Under the pieces are notes generated by a model. That model was not told where the DNA came from and made no database searches. It saw only the letters and a program-made list of their open reading frames with translations. A program made the position numbers and the translations under genes. Source: an uncultured Mollicutes bacterium (GTDB taxonomy: Bacteria; Bacillota_I; Bacilli_A; RFN20; CAG-826). From it: 7,026 nt of DNA. Of the stretch, positions 4,584 through 7,026 are shown in pieces (positions within the stretch are counted from its first letter, which is position 1; each line of letters opens with the position of its first letter). The stretch spans positions 1 to 7,026 of the forward strand of contig CALBGF010000038.1 of assembly GCA_937893635.1 (NCBI GenBank). Reading direction: 5' to 3'.

Positions 4584-6266
4584 TTAATTCTTATTCATGA
4601 TTACTGGAATAATCATTGGTCTTCTTTGTGTTTTCTTAAAGAAGAATAATGTTAATTGGTTTTTAACCATGTTTTTGATATCAGAGAAAGTTACTTTTTC
4701 TTTCATTAAATCACTTAATATATTCTTAGTAAATTGTTCGGCTTGTTGAATCATATTATCGTGACCATAAGTATAGACGAATCCACGAGTATATAACTTT
4801 GGATCTTGCATTAAGCAATTGTTTTTCGAATCAAGTACTAATAATACTGATACCATACCATCATTATAAAGAACTTTACGGTCATTAATAACAGCGCGAC
4901 ATACACCAGTAATATCATTACCATCAATAAATATGTCATCAGCAGGAATATGTGGTCCTTCTATAATTTTATGATTTTTTAATAATAAACTATCGCCATT
5001 TCCGCATATAAAGGTGTTTTCACGTGGGATTCCTAAACTTACAGCGATATCAGTATGGATTTTTAACATACGATATTCACCATGGGCTGGCATGAAATAC
5101 TTAGGCTTAAATAATTTTAATGCTAAACGTAATTCTTGTTTTGAAGGGTGACCAGAACTATGTAAGCTTAAGAAAACTGAATTAGTAAGTACATTGGCTC
5201 CAGCGCGAGTTAAGGTATTAACAACACGATCAATACTAGCACCATTACCAGGAATAGGTGAAGAAGAGAAAACGACAGTATCACCAGGAATAATTCTTAA
5301 TTGTTTGTGTTCGCCATTAGCAATACGAGCGAGTGCCGCCATCGGCTCACCTTGACTACCAGTACAAAGTATTAATGTTTCTTCTGGTTTAGTGTGACGT
5401 AAATCTTCAAATTTTAATAAAGAAGAATCAGGAATATGAATATATCCAAAATTTCTTGCTGTTTCAATAGCGTTTTCCATTGAACGACCAACAATTACAA
5501 TCTTTCTTTTATGTTCAACACTTGCTTCGACAATTTGTTGAATACGGGAAATATTACTAGAGAAAGTAGATACAATTAATCTTCCTGGAGCATTACGGAA
5601 TACTTCATTAATAGAATTAATAACATTAGTTTCTGATGGTGTATATCCTTCAATTTCGGCATTGGTAGAATCAGATAATAATAAATCAACACCTTCACAA
5701 CCTAAACGAGCCATCTTACCAAGATTAATATCTGGTCCAACTGGTGTTAAATCAATTTTAAAGTCACCAGTAGTGACTATACGTCCTTCGTTAGTATCTA
5801 CACAAATACCGAATGAATCAGGTATTGAGTGAGTTACTTGGAAAAATTGAACAGTAAAAGCATTACCAATTTTAATGAAATCATTTTCTGTATATTCGAC
5901 AATCTTAACTTTTTCTTTAATACGCATTTCATCGAGTTTGTGCTTAATTAAAGCCGCAGCAAGACGTGGAGCGTATATTACAGGAATAAATACATGTTGA
6001 ATCAAAAATGGAATACCACCAATATGGTCTTCGTGTCCATGAGTGATAAATAATGCTTTTATTTTTGTACTATTGTTTTTTAAATGAGTGTAATCTGGAA
6101 TTACATAATCTACGCCTGGTAAATCAGCTTCTGGGAATCTAACACCAGCATCAATAATAATAATATTCTTTTCATCTTCAATACAGTAAGTGTTTTTACC
6201 GACTTCTCCAAGTCCTCCAAGCGCATAAATAGATATTGGTGATCTATTAGAAATCATCGTTGACAT
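4584..6266 (-). CDS. rnjA: Ribonuclease J (RNase J1-like, beta-CASP metallo-beta-lactamase)
   Basis: RNase J degrades and matures RNA as a 5'-to-3' exonuclease with endonuclease activity and is a core part of mRNA turnover in Firmicutes. The 560-residue protein has the metallo-beta-lactamase core with HGHEDHIGG (76-84; H76, H78, D80, H81), H146, D168 in TTGDFK, and H395 in PAHGEYR. The beta-CASP domain spans about 216-370 with VSTFSSNISR and CTGSQGEP, and SSGHPSKQEL (370-379) follows. A C-terminal domain runs from about 455. All zinc ligands are present, which favours J1 over the degenerate J2 type; no second copy is in the window. The ATG at 6266 follows AGGAGG (6285-6280) with 13 bases spacing; the ATG three codons later would be too far. 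It is followed immediately by maf. Def lies upstream, as in Bacillus, but rpoY is not between them. The leader contains a large hairpin. Confidence 0.98.
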   Translation of the reverse strand: MSTMISNRSPISIYALGGLGEVGKNTYCIEDEKNIIIIDAGVRFPEADLPGVDYVIPDYTHLKNNSTKIKALFITHGHEDHIGGIPFLIQHVFIPVIYAPRLAAALIKHKLDEMRIKEKVKIVEYTENDFIKIGNAFTVQFFQVTHSIPDSFGICVDTNEGRIVTTGDFKIDLTPVGPDINLGKMARLGCEGVDLLLSDSTNAEIEGYTPSETNVINSINEVFRNAPGRLIVSTFSSNISRIQQIVEASVEHKRKIVIVGRSMENAIETARNFGYIHIPDSSLLKFEDLRHTKPEETLILCTGSQGEPMAALARIANGEHKQLRIIPGDTVVFSSSPIPGNGASIDRVVNTLTRAGANVLTNSVFLSLHSSGHPSKQELRLALKLFKPKYFMPAHGEYRMLKIHTDIAVSLGIPRENTFICGNGDSLLLKNHKIIEGPHIPADDIFIDGNDITGVCRAVINDRKVLYNDGMVSVLLVLDSKNNCLMQDPKLYTRGFVYTYGHDNMIQQAEQFTKNILSDLMKEKVTFSDIKNMVKNQLTLFFFKKTQRRPMIIPVIMNKN

Positions 6267-6305
6267 ATTTTAGTTTTTGCCTCCTAGCTATTATATAAAC
6301 GCAAT

Positions 6306-6379
6306 AAAAAATAGTAACATGCGATTAATTATAAAGTTTTAAATCTCCAAAACACAATAATTATATCTTTGTTACTATT
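6306..6379 (-). promoter_or_regulatory. Nested hairpin with U-tract in the RNase J leader
   Basis: On the minus strand AATAGTAACA (6379-6370) pairs perfectly with TGTTACTATT (6319-6310). Inside this are a 7-pair helix TAATTAT/ATAATTA and a 5-pair helix GTTTT/AAAAC with loop GGAGATTT, separated by symmetric internal loops of six and three bases per side. The outer helix runs straight into six T residues (6311-6306). It lies within the 145-base gap between def and rnjA. It could be the terminator of def, an attenuator, or a structured leader of rnjA. No known riboswitch family was recognised. The pairs are mostly A-U, so stability is limited. Confidence 0.5.
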
Positions 6380-6390
6380 AAAAGTAAAGA

Positions 6391-6396
6391 ATTATA
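6391..6396 (-). promoter_or_regulatory. Predicted -10 element for the rnjA-maf transcript
   Basis: The minus strand reads TATAAT exactly. No good -35 is found at 16-18 bases; TTGAAA lies upstream but with a 20-base spacer. A transcript from here would start near 6385, just before the nested hairpin, and carry a leader of about 118 bases. The element also overlaps the edge of a small hairpin (6396-6408). Confidence 0.35.
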
Positions 6397-6411
6397 TGAT
6401 AAAATCATCAC

Positions 6412-6951
6412 TTAAATTTCAATTGTATTATCTATATGTTTAAAAGGATTATTTTTATCAATATGATCGTAATATAAGACACCATTTAAATGATCGAATT
6501 CATGCTGTAACACAATGGCATCATATCCCCTTGCCACAATTTCTACATCTTTATGTTCTAATAAATTGTAAGCTTTAATTGTCACTTTATTTGGACGATA
6601 AACATAACCTTCGTGATCTTTATCAACGGATAAACAACCTTCGCCGCCACTTAAATAACATAATTTAATTGATGTAGCAACTATTTTTGGGTTTACTAAA
6701 GCATATTGAACTAATTTATCACCTAATTGATAATAAACTACAAACATTCTTTTATTAACCCCTACTTGTGGAGCGGCCATTCCTACACCAGAACGAATAT
6801 GATGTTTTTCGGCATATTCATCATCTTGACTTTTTTTTAAATAATCAAGCATTTCTAACAATAATTGCTCATCTTTTTTACTTAATGGCATTTCAACAGG
6901 TGTGCATTTTTCCCGTAATGATTTATTACTATCTTTAACAATTTTTAACAC
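6412..6951 (-). CDS. def: Peptide deformylase, Gram-positive type 2
   Basis: Peptide deformylase removes the formyl group from the N-terminal methionine of new proteins at the ribosome, using a metal ion (usually Fe2+). In a 179-residue reading the three motifs are complete: GVGMAAPQVG (55-64), EGCLS with metal ligand C106, and QHEFDHL with H150, E151 and H154. The insertion before motif I and the C-terminal pattern match type 2 enzymes of Gram-positive bacteria (about 183 residues in Staphylococcus). The start is placed at GTG 6951, eight bases after the GAGG of GAGGTG (6963-6958), giving an N-terminus MLKIVKDSNKSLR that fits the family. A longer reading from ATG 6981 would add ten residues, overlap the ribosome binding site and cover the promoter. 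It is upstream of rnjA on the same strand and may be monocistronic. Confidence 0.96.
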   Translation of the reverse strand: MLKIVKDSNKSLREKCTPVEMPLSKKDEQLLLEMLDYLKKSQDDEYAEKHHIRSGVGMAAPQVGVNKRMFVVYYQLGDKLVQYALVNPKIVATSIKLCYLSGGEGCLSVDKDHEGYVYRPNKVTIKAYNLLEHKDVEIVARGYDAIVLQHEFDHLNGVLYYDHIDKNNPFKHIDNTIEI

Positions 6952-6971
6952 GACTTTCACCTCGTAAAAGA

Positions 6972-6987
6972 ATTTTAGCACATTATA
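6972..6987 (-). promoter_or_regulatory. Predicted promoter region of def
   Basis: Two -10-like elements overlap on the minus strand: a perfect TATAAT (6987-6982) and an extended -10, TGCTAAAAT (6980-6972). Neither has a clear -35, since the upstream bases are the T-run of the preceding terminator. The first would give a leader of about 24 bases, long enough to hold GAGGTG; the second would start almost on that site, so the first is preferred. Confidence 0.4.
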
Positions 6988-6992
6988 AGCAT

Positions 6993-7019
6993 AAAAAAAA
7001 GAAGGGAATGTCCCTTCTT
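6993..7019 (-). terminator. Intrinsic terminator of a minus-strand gene beyond the right edge
   Basis: On the minus strand AAGAAGGGA (7019-7011) and TCCCTTCTT (7007-6999) pair perfectly around a three-base loop and are followed by a T-run ending at 6993 (eight T residues, two of them in the stem). On the plus strand no T-run follows, so it works for a minus-strand gene ending just beyond base 7026. It isolates def transcription from that gene. Confidence 0.92.
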
Positions 7020-7026
7020 AACAACC

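Noticed and set aside
6290..6295. Perfect TATAAT on the minus strand just before rnjA
   Set aside because: Transcription from it would begin near 6283, inside the AGGAGG ribosome binding site, so it is a poor promoter position.

Overview
The window is a compact, AT-rich bacterial segment (about 30% G+C by eye) with ten genes and part of an eleventh. It looks like a small-genome relative of the Bacilli, such as an uncultured RF39-, Acholeplasma- or Erysipelotrichia-like lineage. Supporting points are Spx, RNase J with a complete metal site, a Gram-positive type 2 peptide deformylase, a YjbK-type CYTH protein, strong AGGAGG-like ribosome binding sites and short U-tailed terminators. All seven tryptophan codons in the intact and partial genes are TGG, and TGA appears once as a stop, so the standard bacterial code fits better than the Mycoplasma code. 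The lineage is an inference; no rRNA or other marker is present.

Layout from left to right. Positions 1-132 hold the end of a plus-strand membrane protein. A terminator shared by both strands separates it from a minus-strand Cof-type HAD phosphatase (168-980). Divergent to that are a small two-helix membrane protein (1039-1290) and spx (1369-1815, own promoter). A second shared terminator separates spx from a convergent CYTH protein gene (1840-2424, minus). From the next divergent region starts a two-gene plus-strand operon: NAD kinase (2498-3301) and a membrane-anchored PTS EIIB-like protein without the phosphorylatable cysteine (3306-3674). It ends in a strong hairpin terminator. Everything after this is on the minus strand. 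In transcription order it is peptide deformylase (6951-6412), RNase J (6266-4584), Maf nucleotide pyrophosphatase (4581-4045) and a Tyr/Asn/Gln/Pro-rich small protein (3988-3707).

The content is mostly housekeeping: stress transcription control (Spx), NADP supply (NAD kinase), nucleotide-pool cleaning (Maf), mRNA decay (RNase J) and N-terminal protein processing (Def). Two neighbourhoods recall Bacillus subtilis: spx / yjbK / nadK (yjbN), and def / rnjA. The genes usually between them (relQ between yjbK and nadK; rpoY beside rnjA) are missing here.

I see no mobile element, CRISPR array, tRNA, rRNA or phage gene. The less ordinary signals are the Cys-less membrane-anchored EIIB-like protein coupled to NAD kinase, a Cys-rich tail on Spx, a long nested hairpin with a U-tract in the RNase J leader, and a low-complexity protein whose ribosome binding site lies inside the preceding terminator hairpin.
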